Part shown: piece by piece, positions 20,661-33,236 of the stretch
Position numbering within the stretch: the stretch's first letter is position 1
How the letters are laid out: every line of letters starts with the position of its first letter
Assembly: GCA_024663395.1 (NCBI GenBank)
Contig: JANFAH010000040.1
Location: 1 to 64,000 of the forward strand
DNA: 64,000 bases
Reading direction: 5' to 3'
Source of the DNA: Pisolithus tinctorius
Lineage: Eukaryota > Basidiomycota > Agaricomycetes > Boletales > Pisolithaceae
Notes under the pieces: generated by a model
What the model was told of the DNA's origin: nothing
Databases searched by the model: none
The model's input: the letters and a program-made list of their open reading frames with translations, nothing else
Translations under genes and position numbers: made by a program

Positions 20661-23108
20661 TCATGGGACTGACCTGTACTGGCTCAATGCCATGAGAATA
20701 TGTTAAGCAGTGAAAACATCCAAGCACTAGTATCATTTGTCAGGGACTGAAGCAACTAAAGATGTGAGTCTTCTCAGCTATCACTTCAAACCAGAGAGTA
20801 GTGGGAGTGGAACCTGTTGATTGAGTACCAAGCTCAAAGCAAACTAGATTGGAGAAGCTGGCTATGACAAACAATGGGACTTATATACTGCCTTACTGTT
20901 TGTATGTACTGTCATGAGAGAACATTCTGGAAAGAAGTAAACAAAAGAGAGAACTATGCTATTGGATGAACACGAACATGCATTAGTAACAAGGCATGGC
21001 CCTACTAAGTATCATGTAAGAGTGAAAGAGTAAACAAAAGGAAAAGTCCAAGATGACTAAGCATCCCTAAAGCATAACCCTAACCAGAGGGTGGATATAT
21101 ATGGAGAACTAGGAAACACAGAAGTGAAAAGTCTACTGGTCATTACAGGGACAAGATGGACCGAGCATGGCAGGCCACTAACCTGGCATTAAACCCCACA
21201 GCAAGCAAACCTGCATTGTCACCAGAGAGGTCAGAGTGCTTGGCAGCAAACTTGCTGGGTGTGCAGGGTCTTCCTGCAGGCATAAGAAGCTAATTACAAA
21301 CAGTACATCAATGCGCCAGAAGGGCAGAGAGTCATCAAGTACTGACCAGCCACAGTTCACAGTCTCTCATGATGCTCTGAGCATGGCAACTCATCCAGAG
21401 GAAGCTGAGCAAGGGAATGACAAACAGAGCTGGCTGACATAGCCAGTGCCCAGCTGACAAAGACTAGGCTTACCACTTGTTGATGTAAGGTGCTGCATCA
21501 TGGTGGATGAAGTTGCAAGTGGGAAATTGGTTTCACAAGCTTATCAGTGCTGAGCAGATAATGGGAGTGGGAATAGCAACATGTCAGCTGGGTGAAACAC
21601 TCAGATCAGTGTTGGCAGGTACTCACCAATAATAATAATCATTCAATGGCCATGGATGGCAGCAAGAGCTTGAAGAGCATCAGGCGACGAAGAGGGAACA
21701 ATGGGAGGAGGCAAGGGTTCCTGCCAGCATGCACAGTGCTGCGATACACCATCTGAACCTGCCCTAAGCGATGATGTTAGTGCCATGATGTCCTCGAGGC
21801 CATGAACTGGTTCGAACCACAAAGTGCTGCAAAGTGACTTTGCAATGGGAAATGTACACTGATTTTTGCGACCACACTGGCTGGATTTGCAAGGTCGAAC
21901 CAATAAAATTGGTGAACTGTTTGACAGGGCAAGACCCTTGAAGCTTGAAGTTGCCCACTTGCTGACTTGGGTTCCATGTGATGCTGCAAGTCATTATGGT
22001 ATTACATACAGTACAGTACTAACAGGGTGGGGAGTTTCGTACATGATATGTACAGCCAATTCATGCCATCACACAGGCACCAGCTAGGGTTACATGGTTA
22101 CACTGTACTGTACATATACTACGCAGAACAAGGGCAGTCAATTTGTGGTGACCAGTATTCTGTCACTTAGATGGCAGCCCACCCATGATAAACCACTTGA
22201 TACCAATAATAGGCTGGGCTCAACACATCATATTATGTCAGTTTATTAGTATGTATATTAGATGCAGCTTGGTACAAACCAATTTAGCTCATGGGCCTAT
22301 CACAGTATTCTGTCATACATGCCAAGTCAACCACTGAGCTTGAGCGCTTGATGTGGCACAGTTGTAGGAGACACCATAGCTGCCCCCCATCAACTTCTGA
22401 GGTTGCCTGACACACATTTGCATTCAAAGAATAGCTAAGACCTCAAAGGCTCAAACTGCCAACTCATTATATCGATAAATCTTAGAGTAGGTCTACATAT
22501 TGATACCAATCACAATTGGAGCCACCCAAAGGTCTAAGCAACATTGATGGCATTCCATTCAGACCCTGAGTTCAGTGCTGAAGGTGAGTCACCCCCTACA
22601 TTTGCTTCTGCATCCTGACACCATCCTGCATGATCAACAATGCTGGTGCTGTCACGAGCCATCAGACACTCTGAACAGCTGTCCCTGCTGCCAAAGATGA
22701 GCCACTGTGACTGGGAGGCCGACGGAAAATTTGCAGTCCACCAGCACAGCCACCTGCAAATTTTCCGGAATAAATGTACTTTATTTGCGCTTTTTGGGGT
22801 TTTCCCATGCATCTGGGATGTGTAATTGGCTTCCTGTTCACTCAATTCCCATTGGGATGCCCTGAAACCTTGAACATAGATGGAGGTAGACAGGAGGAAT
22901 GTAGCTATGGTATTAAACATGTCATTCACTCAGTGAGGGAGGCATGGTGCAATGCTTTCTGGCTTTTTCCATTCCTGTTATCTCTCAGCAACTAGAGGGG
23001 TTGCTTGGTTGATCTTTGGACAGGGTGTAGATACCCTATAGACCAGCCTTCCTACCCAAGTACAGACAAATACATGCAGAAGTGAATGACAGACTTTTGG
23101 GGTGAGCC
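20661..23108. other. CpG-poor DNA, no gene recognised
   Basis: This probably includes the decayed 5' end of the XPG-type gene near 20.7-20.9 kb. The remaining open frames (for example 21643-21903 minus, 22534-22929 minus) show no motif I can assign. Confidence 0.4.
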
Positions 23109-23440
23109 AAGGCTCCAGATCACATGATTAAGGTCATGTGATAGACTTTTGCAGTGAGCCCAGTGTCCAGATCACATGATTGAGGTCATGTGACAGACCT
23201 TTGCCATGACCCAGAGCACTGGATCATGTGATGATTGTCACATGATAGCCCTTTGCTGTGACCTGAGGCACCAGATTATGTGACATTAGTCACATGACCA
23301 AGCTCCCCAGAGACATTGCAACAGGTTGTCATGTGACCACAGATTGCAGTGTCAAGGTCACATGACCATTACATCATTGGTCATGTGACTGAAAACATGT
23401 GACCTCCTATCATGTGATCTGTTGTCATGTGACTTGTCCA
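23109..23440. repeat. Cluster of TCACATGA / TCATGTGA motifs
   Basis: At least a dozen CATGTGA or TCACATG occurrences lie within about 330 bp, many as inverted pairs around a 5-6 nt spacer (for example TCACATGATTAAGGTCATGT). The units are degenerate copies of about 60 bp. The motif contains the E-box-like core CACATG; function unknown. Confidence 0.8.
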
Positions 23441-23744
23441 CTACCTCTCAACACTACACTTTTCAGAGTCAGTGGTAGTCAAAAATGTGCACTACCAAAA
23501 TGTAGCATAGTCTACACTACACAACACTAATGACTATTGCTACTTGTAATCATACTGCATTAACACCACAGGGAATGACAATGGAGTGATGTCATCATGA
23601 CAAAAGTTGTAGCTCTTGATTGTGCAATCATGACAGTATGCTTATCTTATCAGAAGGTAGAAGATTGCATGAGAAAAACACAGAATACTTAAAAAAACAT
23701 GAGTGTTGACACAAAATGTCACTGGACCTCAATGACAATTAGGA

Positions 23745-24025
23745 CTGGAGAATCCCCAGCATGCCATGGAGAATCCCCAGGGGCCATGGAGGATCTCCAA
23801 CATGACATGGAGAATCCCCAGGGGCCATGGAGAAATGACATGGAGAATCCCCAGCCAGCCATAAAGAATCCCCAGCATGACATGGAGAATCCCCAGCCAG
23901 CCATGAAGAATCCCCAGCATGCCATGGACAATCCACAGGGGCCATGGAGAATCTCCATCATCCCATGCAGACTCCCCAACATGACATGAAGAATCCCCAG
24001 GAGCCACAGAGAATGCCCCATGGGC
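23745..24025. repeat. Degenerate tandem repeat around GGAGAATCCCCAG
   Basis: Units of about 24-30 bp alternate CCATGGAGAATCCCCAG with AGCATGACAT or GGGG variants, roughly ten copies. They create open frames rich in MENPQ-type residues on one strand, which are repeat artefacts. Confidence 0.85.
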
Positions 24026-24409
24026 TGCATCAGGAAAAGAACACTTTTTCCAAGTGGTCTAATAGTCTATACTGCATTTAATGATGTCTTGATATCCACA
24101 GCACTTTAGTGCTCACTCTCCAACATCATCTAATTCATGCTGTCTTACTGACACACTTTTTTTTCTGTGGTCCTAATGTGGTCTGTAAGTGATTTATTGA
24201 CATCTTCATGCCAATATATTGCTGTAACTCTTGATTCATAGTACTCTATAGAACCATATCTGTCTTGCTTAATTCATTTGCTCTTTATGTTCCTTGGCAT
24301 CCATTCCACTTATACATCTACCCTTCTGAGATAAGTTGTGATTAGAACACTTAGAACAATCACTGTTTTCCTGATGCATGTAGAATCCCCACCAGGACAT
24401 GGCCTGGGA

Positions 24410-24715
24410 AAGTGGGTCTATTTAGCCTGGGGAAAACCCAGGTTTGCCTGGAAAGCAGGTCTATTTAGCCTGGGGAAAGCCCAGATTCACCTGGAAAGCA
24501 GGTCTATTTAGCCTGGGGAAAGCCCAGGTTCACCCTGGAAATCAGGTCTATTTAGCCTGGGGAAAGCCCAGGTTTGCCTGGCAAGCAGGTCTATTTAGCC
24601 TGGGGAAAGCCCAGATTCACCTGGAAAGCAGGTCTATTTAGCCTGGGAAAAGCCCAGGTTGACCTGGAAAGGGGGTCTATTTAGCCTGGAGAAAACCCAA
24701 TGTGGACCCCAGCTA
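24410..24715. repeat. 43-bp minisatellite, about seven units
   Basis: The unit is GGTCTATTTAGCCTGGGG followed by AAAGCCCAGGTT and CACCTGGAAAGCA, repeated about every 43 bp. Each unit holds a short perfect stem, CCTGGG-GAAAG-CCCAGG. The open frame 24444-24641 follows the repeat and is not evidence of a gene. Confidence 0.88.
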
Positions 24716-25179
24716 CCCTTTCATTTGATGTATAATATATACATATTACAGAGACAATGTTTTCTCCAACCATATTAAATTGCTGCCCTGGAGAATCTCC
24801 AGGAATGGTGGTGGAGAATCCCCAAAAGTTGGGAATTCCCAACAAAATGACACCTATTAGGTTAATACTTCACATAATGTACCTACTTTGTACCGTATCA
24901 TACAACCAAATGAGGTTGACAATCAGCTGTGTTGCACAGACTGGCTAAAGTCGAGCCCACCTCTGAGTTGTCATCATGTCACACAGCATAGCCATGATCA
25001 TTGGATGTCACCATACTGCACAGTGTGGCTGAGGGGTTACTACTATATACATCTTGCCTGGATAATCCTGGTGTGGATTCTGGCAAGTTGGGAAAGGTCT
25101 GGTGCTAACCTGGTCTGGGCTCACTGGCATGAGCCCAGCATGTGTCAGCAATTGCCAGTGGGTCAGAAGGCATTCCACT

Positions 25180-26700
25180 GTAATTCTATTGGGTTGGTAT
25201 GAATGCCAGGCTAATTCCAGTAAGCTGGGACAAATGCTGGGATAATGCCAATAAGCCAGGAAACATACCAGTCTTATGCTAGTGGGCCAGCACAGATGCC
25301 AAGGTGGTGATGGTCAGTTGGCATGGATGCTGAGCTAATTCCAGTTGGCTGGTATGGATGACAGCCACCACACTATTTCCAGTGGGTTGGAAGGCATACC
25401 AATGTACATCCATTGGGCTGGGATGAGTTATGGCAACTTCTAGTATGCTGGGTCACATACCAGCCTTATGCAAGTGGGCCATGACAGGTGCCTGGATTAT
25501 GGTGGGTAGTTGGAATATACATCTAGCCAGCTTTCATGCCAGGAATAGTAAGCTGGGACCCATACCGGTATAGTGCAAATATGCCAGAATAGAGGATAAG
25601 CTGGTGGTGGTGTGTGGGCATGGATGCTCATCTAATTCCAGGTGGGTCAGATGGGTCACAGGCTCCAGGATATTTGCAGTGGTTTGGAAAGTACACTAGT
25701 GGGATGCTATTGGGCCTGTATGACTTCCTGACATTTCCAGTTATCTGGGCCAGATCCCATGTTATGGCCAGTGAGCTGGGATATCTACCTGGCTGAATCT
25801 AGGGGACTGGCAGGGGGCCAAGGCCAGTGACAGTTGGTTGGCATCAATTCCTAACTAACTCCAGTTGGCTGGAATGGATCACACCTGCCAGGCTATTTAC
25901 AGTGGTTCAGAAGGCATTCCAGTGGGATGGTATTGGGCCAGTATATGTTCCAGCCAAATCCAGTCAGCTGGGTCAAATTCCCAGTTGTTGAACATGACCT
26001 GGGACACATACTGGCCACAATATAGTGGGCCAGCACAGGTTCAGGGCTGTTGGCAGTTGTTTGGCATCAATTCTGAACCAACTCCAGTTGGCTGGGATAA
26101 ATGACACCCTCCAGGCTATTTACAGTGGTTCAGAAGGCACTCCAGTGGGATTCTATTGGGCCGGTATATGTTCTGGCCAAATCCAGTCAGCTGGATCAAA
26201 TTCCCAGTTGTTGACCATGACCTGGGATACCTACCAGCACAGGTCCAGGGCTGGTGGCAGTTGTTTGGCATCAGTTCTGAACCAACTCCAGTTGGCTGGG
26301 ATGAATGACACCCTCTGGGCTATTTACAGTGGTTCAGAAGGCACTCCAGTGGGATGGTATTGGGCTGGTATATGTTCCAGCCAAATCCAGTCAGCCAGAT
26401 CAAATTCCCAGTTGTTTATCATGACCTGGGATACCTACTGGCCACAATGTAGTGGGCTGCCACAGGTCTAGGGCTGGTAGCAGTTGTTTGGCATCAGTAC
26501 TGAACCAACTCCAGTTGGCCAGGATGGATGACACCCTCTGGGCTATTTACAGTGGTTCAGAAGGCACTCCAGTGGGATTCTATTGGGCCAGTATATGTTC
26601 CAGCAAAGTCCAGTCAGCCAGGCCAAATTCCCAGTTGGTGACCATAACCTGGGACACATACCAGCCTTATGCTAGGGGACTGGGACAGATGCCCAGCCTA
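25180..26700. repeat. Degenerate tandem repeat, about 200-225 bp period
   Basis: Recurring blocks contain ACTCCAGTTGGCTGG, GGCTATTTACAGTGGTTCAG, AAGGCATTCCAGTGGGAT and CCAAATCCAGTCAGC. The clearest copies start near 25858, 26080, 26282 and 26507; older, more diverged units precede them. CpG is almost absent. No coding signal. Confidence 0.8.
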
Positions 26701-27513
26701 TGGTGGTTGATTGGCATGGATGCCCAGTTAAGGCCACTTGATGTTACCAGTTTAGATGATGGGCTAGTCTTTTGGCATCCCCTGGCAAATGCATGAGCCA
26801 TACAAATAGTGTCCCATATATATTGGCTGGGCTGGGAAGCTATTGTCTATGGGGCTGATATATCAGTGGCCCATGTAATAAGGCTCAGCTGGACCTGCAG
26901 TGTTCCATTTGGAACAGTGGGAGCATATTTCAGTGTGCCATGTGCATCAGCCTCAGCCCAAATTGGAGTGCCCATGTACTATGGAGGGCTTATAGTCCAT
27001 TGTACCATGACCTTGGGGTGGGCCCAGATATTGTGATCCCATAGGACAGGCTGGACAAATACTCCAGTGTTTCATGGTGTATGGGAGGCCCATGATATGG
27101 TGTCCCATCTGTCTTGAGTCAGCCTGTGTATTATGATCACCAATCCATGTGGTCTGGCACATATGCCACAGTCTCATGCACAACAAGCAAGCCAATCTCC
27201 CAGTGTGCTGTCTGACTGGATTCAGCTCGAGTTGAAGTGTTCCACCAATTATGGGCCAGCCATAGTTGAAATTGGGAGAGGTATATGGCAAATAACTTGG
27301 CTTAGGATGGCATATAATATCTATAGAACCACCTTTAAATGGACCCCCTATTGGATAAGTGTAGGTTATATGGAAGGTCCCACCAGACCTGCAGGCATCA
27401 ACCAAGTCCAGACATTCTGAACTCTCATCCAATCCCCACAGGGTATCCCTATCCAATTGTGTATGTTGTCCCTCATGTAGTAGGCAAAGCAACATCAGTT
27501 CCCACCCACAGAA
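26701..27513. other. CpG-poor DNA, no gene recognised
   Basis: Short overlapping open frames on both strands are seen, with no recognisable domain. It may be the decayed 3' part of the minus-strand sequence that follows. Confidence 0.4.
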
Positions 27514-28655
27514 CTAACCCCCATGTTGAAGAAGCTGGCTGGAAAATGCAACTACAGTGCTGGGGTTGTAAAGGAACTGAAGGCCAAGTGTGGGGATATC
27601 CAATACACAATCTTCATAATCACCAACTGTGACCAGCATGTCATACCAATTGGACTGTGAGTGTGGGTCCTGGTGAAAGGGTGTGGTCCAGTTAGAGATT
27701 ACAGAGACATTAGTAAAAACCGATGGCCAGTGCTGCAAGGCATCCTGCATATCTTGGTTATGCTGACTTGACCATGTGTCCAATGACTGCATGGCTTGCC
27801 TTCCAGCCTCATACAGGCCTGGGTGCATAATTGAAAGTGCACTGGAGAGGATGGCAGCCAGGAGGTAAGACCACTGGGACCATTCATGACTGGCATCCAT
27901 CCATAGGTCAGTGGAAACTGATGGGGCAAAGTTCAGGGTCTGGATGCCACTTGAGAGACATACCCCTGGGGTAATATAACCATACCATATGCCCCTGTTG
28001 GTGCCTGGCCAGGGAAAACTCCAGGCACCCTGGTGACTGTGAAGTGTGATTGAAATATTCAGCATTTTTCAGCCAGGAGCCACTTGTCATACTCTTGGAC
28101 ATTGCATGGTGAAGGGGGTCCAGAGTGGCAAGCATGTGTGTCTGCAGGGATGCCTGAATAATATAGAGTGTAAAGGAAATGTTTGAACTGACTTGCAAAT
28201 CATTGGTGATGGCACCAGGAAAGTACCACAATGTAATGGTATTGCCAGTACCGAGGATTACCATAGGTTCATCCACAAAGCCAGTCAGACTTGGTGGATG
28301 CACTGCCAGGTGGCCTGCCTCCCAGGTTTCATCAACCCCCAATTCCATAGCTGAAAGGTGCTCAGAAAGCCAGATCAGATTGATGCCACTTTGCTCTGCA
28401 ATATAATTTACATTTGATTTTACATTCAGCCAGGACATCAGCTTACTTCTATTATCATATGCCACATGCATGCTGGCCACTATCTGATTCATAGCAACAA
28501 TGCCATGTGTTGGAATCTGGAGTGGAGGATCTGGTTTGGGGGCATTTGGTCCTGGGAAGGTTTGACTGGAGAATTCCCAGCGCATATAGTGTGTAATATC
28601 CTGGGTGGCGCTGTGATTTATTGCCATTAAGATTGGAAGACGATATAGCGAGCAT
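27514..28655 (-). pseudogene. Unrecognised minus-strand gene remnant
   Basis: Two long minus-strand frames lie end to end: 28627-27908 (239 residues) and 28065-27514 (183 residues). They contain ITLWYFPGAITNDLQ and SQHNQDMQDALQHWPSV. Their length in CpG-stripped DNA and regular amino-acid composition suggest former protein coding, and their overlap implies a frameshift or intron near 28000. I do not recognise the family. It lies close to the KDZ transposon and may be a passenger or an independent repeat-associated gene. Confidence 0.4.
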
Positions 28656-28859
28656 GGTGTTGATGATGGGTTATCTGGTAGCCTGTAGTGTGTAGTATGG
28701 AACCATGGCTATGTATGCCAGTGTTTTCCAGACCATAGCGAAGCTGCCATGGTTACATGGCATTGGTAAATGACCATTCAAGCCTTCAAAGACAGGTGCC
28801 ACTATGGTGGCATAGTACCTCTGGCTTCCACATATTATTCTGGCATGGTATGGGTACCA

Positions 28860-29290
28860 AGATAGAGGCAATAGATGGCAAGTTCTGCTATGGCTCCAGT
28901 GCTAGCTACACTTCCTACCACACTAGTTCCATTTCATGGTGTTCATGTTCCTTTATACACCATGCCAAAGCATTAGATGATGGACCAGGGCCTTTCAACC
29001 TAATTTTGTATTCCACAGCCATTGAGAAAACATGATGCAGCCTTTTCTAGCACAGGTCCGGCAGTCCCAGTAATGCATGGATACAATGTTCTGCTACGGG
29101 TCTGGCACTAGCTACACTTCCTACCACACCAGTAATATTTCAGCATGTGGACCTTTCATTATACACTGTCCACAAGCATTGGACAATAGCCTGGGGCCTT
29201 TCCAACTAATTGCCTATTCCACAGCCATTGAGAAAATGCAGCATGGCCTTTCCCAGTACAGGTCTGGCAGTGCTGGTAATGCATAGATAC
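28860..29290. repeat. Tandem duplication, two units of about 206 bp
   Basis: TTCTGCTATGGCTCCAGTGC at 28883 recurs as TTCTGCTACGGGTCTGGCAC at 29089. The following CTAGCTACACTTCCTACCAC, the CATTGG/CATTAG block and the TTCCACAGCCATTGAGAAAA end are shared. The copies have diverged by about 20%. Confidence 0.8.
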
Positions 29291-30439
29291 ACTACGGTCG
29301 CATCATCAGCATTGTTCAGATTGATATCCAGCCACTTGGCTCATGACAACCACTGCACCAGGATAGGCCACTTGCTGTTCTGGCCTCCTGGGATGTGATT
29401 ATTGATGATCTCTTATCTTGCAGTCATCACATGTGTCAGCCACATTGCTATGTAATAACATTTTCACCCAATCCAACTCTACTCCAAATCACCATGGATG
29501 TCAGGACCACTAATCTATCCTACCTCTCCATGATAATCCAATACATCAGTGTCTGATTTAGATGGTTCACATATGCTTTGCAGCAGGCCAACAACCCAAG
29601 CGATTGACTGCCAGATGACTGGTATCAGCAGGTTCAGGTGGAAACAGTGAGTTTGTTGAAATGGATGCTGGTTCACTGTGTCACAGATTTTTCCACAGCA
29701 TATATTGAAGCAGGCCCTGGCTACCTGCAACTCATATGGGACAATCATGAAGGTCCCATATGTTGCCAATGAACTGCTTTGGTGGATGGCCATACAAAAT
29801 ATGGGAGAGACTGCCCTGCTGGCACACATCATGGAGTTGAATGTGCTGCAGGTCAAAAGAGGAGAGGTGAGACATATGATCCACACTGGTCCTATGCCAC
29901 ATACCTGGTGGACAAGGGACCCTACCCACCTGGATGGGTATGATTGTCAGTCATTGGAGGAAGTTTTGCAGGAGGCCAAGGAATTCTTTGTTGGGGTTGA
30001 GGTGTGCAGTGGTCATTTTTGGATCATTCCATTGAATCCATCCATGCCATAGGAAGGAAAAGAGAGTCTCCCACTGCTGTGTGACATGGACCAGATGCCA
30101 TCAGACAGCATTGGCTGGTTGATTGAAAGCTGTGATGAGATGATCCATCAGGAGGAGGAGGAGATTTGCCAGCTCCATGGTGTGATGGAATTCTGCAGTG
30201 AACAGCTCACCCTTTTTGACAGCCTTGGACAAGTACAGGACCAGCTTGAGGACTTCCGAGTCAATTCAGTTACCTGGCCAGGAGCCAGCAATAAGTAGGG
30301 TGCTGTCCTCATTACACATCTCATTAGAATCTTCATATGTAATTTCCCTGGTTTCATACTATCTAGAGATATATGCACATTACTCTGCCAATTCCTATCT
30401 TGAAGTACATCCTAGTGTTCCTGCTAAATCCTGATACAT
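29291..30439. other. CpG-poor DNA between repeat and KDZ element
   Basis: A frame at 29678-30052 plus and an antisense one are open, but neither carries a motif I can name. The right part may contain the decayed C-terminal tail of the KDZ transposase (minus). Confidence 0.35.
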
Positions 30440-32669
30440 CTGGGACTGCCTAGCCAAATAACATGTGAAACCAGTATTGCCCACTGCCAATGCCTCCATA
30501 TGCCAGCCACTCCAGAATTTCTCCTTGTGTAAGAAGAATTTCTGTGTCCACCCAGTCTCCAGTGTGGGTAACTCTAGCTCTTCTTCCCAGCAATCCTGTA
30601 GTGCTTTTGTATGCAGCCAGTTGACTTGATAAACTGTGATAATTCAGTCAGTATTTCACACAAGCCCAACTGATCTGCCTACATTCCAACATCCTGTCAT
30701 TTGTGGCAGAATCCCAGGGAAGGTCCATGGTCCAAAACCAGGCCAGAGTGTCATTGTGATGACCTCTTGCATTCGGGTTTGCATTTGTGGCACTCACAGT
30801 CAGGTCTGCCCTATTCAATTCTTGGTATTTGCCAAGAATGTCCTCCCCAGCCCCCAGTGCAATAAGTTGCTTTCAGCACTGGGGATAGATGGCAGCATGC
30901 TGCTGAACCATTGCCTCTGCATTGGATATCTGGCCCCATGCCCGGGTTGTCATTTTGTAGTTCCCTCCTTTCTGGACATCTGTACGAAATATCACAGCCT
31001 TGTCCACGAGGGTCAGATGCAATTCATGCAATGCATCATTTGCCTGGCCCTGTCTCAGATGTATTTCCTGTTCCACAAGACTGCCAAGGCCCATGTCATG
31101 GAAATACTGTACTCCAATATATGATGGCAGTGGAACATTGCTGACCTCCTGGTGACCAGGACGATCAGGGAGGAATGGATCATCAGTTTCATCATTACTG
31201 TCCCCATCGAATGGGGCTATACCTCTGGGCCTTTGCCTGGGGTTAACTTGCCAGTCATTTCCGATGAACTGGGCTGCTCCATGTACTAGTGCATCAGTCT
31301 GTGATTGCAACTGGTCTTGCCTGCACGAAATTGACAACTGGTCTGCCTCTGTTGCCCTGGCATCCATCTGTCATGTATCCATAGCAAGCACTATTTGAGC
31401 CTGCTCAACCTTTAATGCCCGTGCAATCCAACTAGCTGAACCGCATGAGCTGCTGAATGAATGGTTGTTATGGATTAGGTCAATCTCAATGGCTTTCATG
31501 GTGGGTGCTACCATGATGTATGTAAGTTATGGGACAGATGATACAGATGGCCCCCTTATCCTTCTCCAGCCAGACTTCATATATGTCCATGGCCTGCAGA
31601 GTATTCCACCAGCATGACTGTGCCACAAGTTCTTGTTCCACCCATAACTGACACAAGCCATCTGGTACCTTGCTATCCAACTCATTGAATTTATCTTGGA
31701 TTGTTGCTAATGACTGCTTGGCAACCTTGAACTTCCATTTCAATGCTGATGCTATGTGCAAGTAATCAAGCAGTGGTCAACCAGGTACTGTGATGACATA
31801 TGCATCCATATCATTTTGAGGAAGTTACTATCATTCATTTGGAAGTCCAGCAACTCCTGACAATGTGCTGTCACCATTCCCTGGGCTGATGGTGAGATCA
31901 TGTTGAGAGAAGACCAGAGGGTCTCCATGATTTCACCATCCACCCAGCCAGCACCCGGAATAAAGTTTGGAGCATATCTGGCGAAGCACTCTGTCTGATG
32001 GCCATGGACATGCCATAGTCCAATGCTGGGCTGAATCTGTAATCTGGAAGGCAGAGAGAGATATCTATTTTCCTCAAGCCAGTGGGCCAAGTTCTTGCTA
32101 TACTGACAATTGATGTCATAAAAGGTTATGACCAGTTGCTGGGGGTCCAATCCATGGTGCATGGCATGGACCAGAGCATAATCCATATTGACCTGCCTGC
32201 TATATTGTTAGTCATGACCAGGGACTATGAATTGGTGTGTACTGCTCTCCCTTCTGAAAGTCGACCATTGCATGAGGTACAAAACAGCCATGCCTTGCAC
32301 AGGCACATCCACCAATCCTGGTCGATTCCAACTTATTCCTTTGTGCATTTGCTTGATTAACAGCCTGGTGGTTATTGCAGTCAGATTGCTGCATGACACA
32401 ATCAGTCTGGTGCCTTTGGAGAGATCATGGCACACCAACTTCTATTCTATTTATGGTCCTGGTCAAATATTCCTTGTATGGAGCCAATGTGACCATGAAG
32501 CCATTTCCATCCATGAGCCAGACCTCTTCAGCAGCATTCTTGGGCAGCATATGCTCGGCCTTGAAGTTGCTGACCATCACAAAGGTCCTAGCAAACTGCC
32601 AGCTACACAAGTCAGGCTAACAATGCCTTTGCAATAATGAATAGAATATGGACTCAGAGAGATCGATAT
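30440..32669 (-). pseudogene. KDZ transposase, catalytic core and C-terminal half
   Basis: Landmarks on the minus strand are FVMVSNFKAEHM (near 32570), GGCACARHGCFVPHAMVDFQ (32290), ITFYDINCQYSKNL (32110), IGLWHVHGHQTECFARY (32010), AGWVDGEIMETLWSSLN (31940), AMDIYEVWLEKDKG (31600), LRQGQANDALHELHL (31050) and NPNARGHHNDTLAWFW (30760). YD and the later E of the DDE set are present, but the first Asp (FVMDGNF in relatives) reads Val-Ser. Stops and frameshifts interrupt the frame in the last 300 bp. It is inactive here. Confidence 0.82.
32665..32669. other. Target-site duplication GATAT (second copy 40256-40260)
   Basis: GATAT immediately precedes the 5' LTR and immediately follows the 3' LTR. 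Removing one copy with the element restores a continuous KDZ sequence. Confidence 0.93.
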
Positions 32670-33198
32670 TGTCATAGCCATGTCTCGACCCCGGCCGGAC
32701 TCGGCCTCGCGCTCACTCAGTCCGGCCTCGGCCTCGCCAATCCCGTATCTCCAGTTGGTCTAGCGCGGTAGACACTGCTTTGCAGTGTCTGTCACTTCGG
32801 TTAAGTCCTCGCCCGGTCTTGTCCCCGGTCCACTCTGTCCCGGTCTCCGTTACCTTAGTCATACGTTACTAATATCTGCCTTACCAATCCTCTTAGCAAT
32901 CCTTGCGAGACCGGCATTACCGGTCTCCGTACTATAGTTACTTCTAGTATATAAACTCATAGATACTCGGCCTGTAGACCTCAGTCTGAAATCAACTAAG
33001 TCACCTCTGATAACTCCGTCTCGGCCTCGGACTCGGACTGAGACCCACGCAAGGGAATAGCGCTGTATCCTCAGTCGCTAAGTCCAAACAGTCCAAAACT
33101 TCTGTACTCTCGTCTCCCCCCTCGATCCCGACCCCTCGGCCTCGCACCCGCTTTGGTCTCCGGTCCGGCCTCAACCCGGACAATCCCCGTACTTAACA
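32670..33198 (+). repeat. 5' LTR of the chromovirus
   Basis: TGTCATAGCC...ACTTAACA, 529 bp, with a TATATAA promoter motif at 32948-32954. Confidence 0.95.
32948..32954 (+). promoter_or_regulatory. LTR TATA-like box
   Basis: TATATAA lies in the middle of the 5' LTR, upstream of the expected transcript start near 32980. An identical motif sits at the same offset in the 3' LTR. Confidence 0.55.
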
Positions 33199-33236
33199 GT
33201 ATTTCAGACTCGCCACTTGTGTGGGTCTAAACCATC

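Noticed and set aside
23699..24641. Open frames rich in MENPQ or AWGKPR
   Set aside because: They are translations of minisatellite units with no non-repeat coding sequence.
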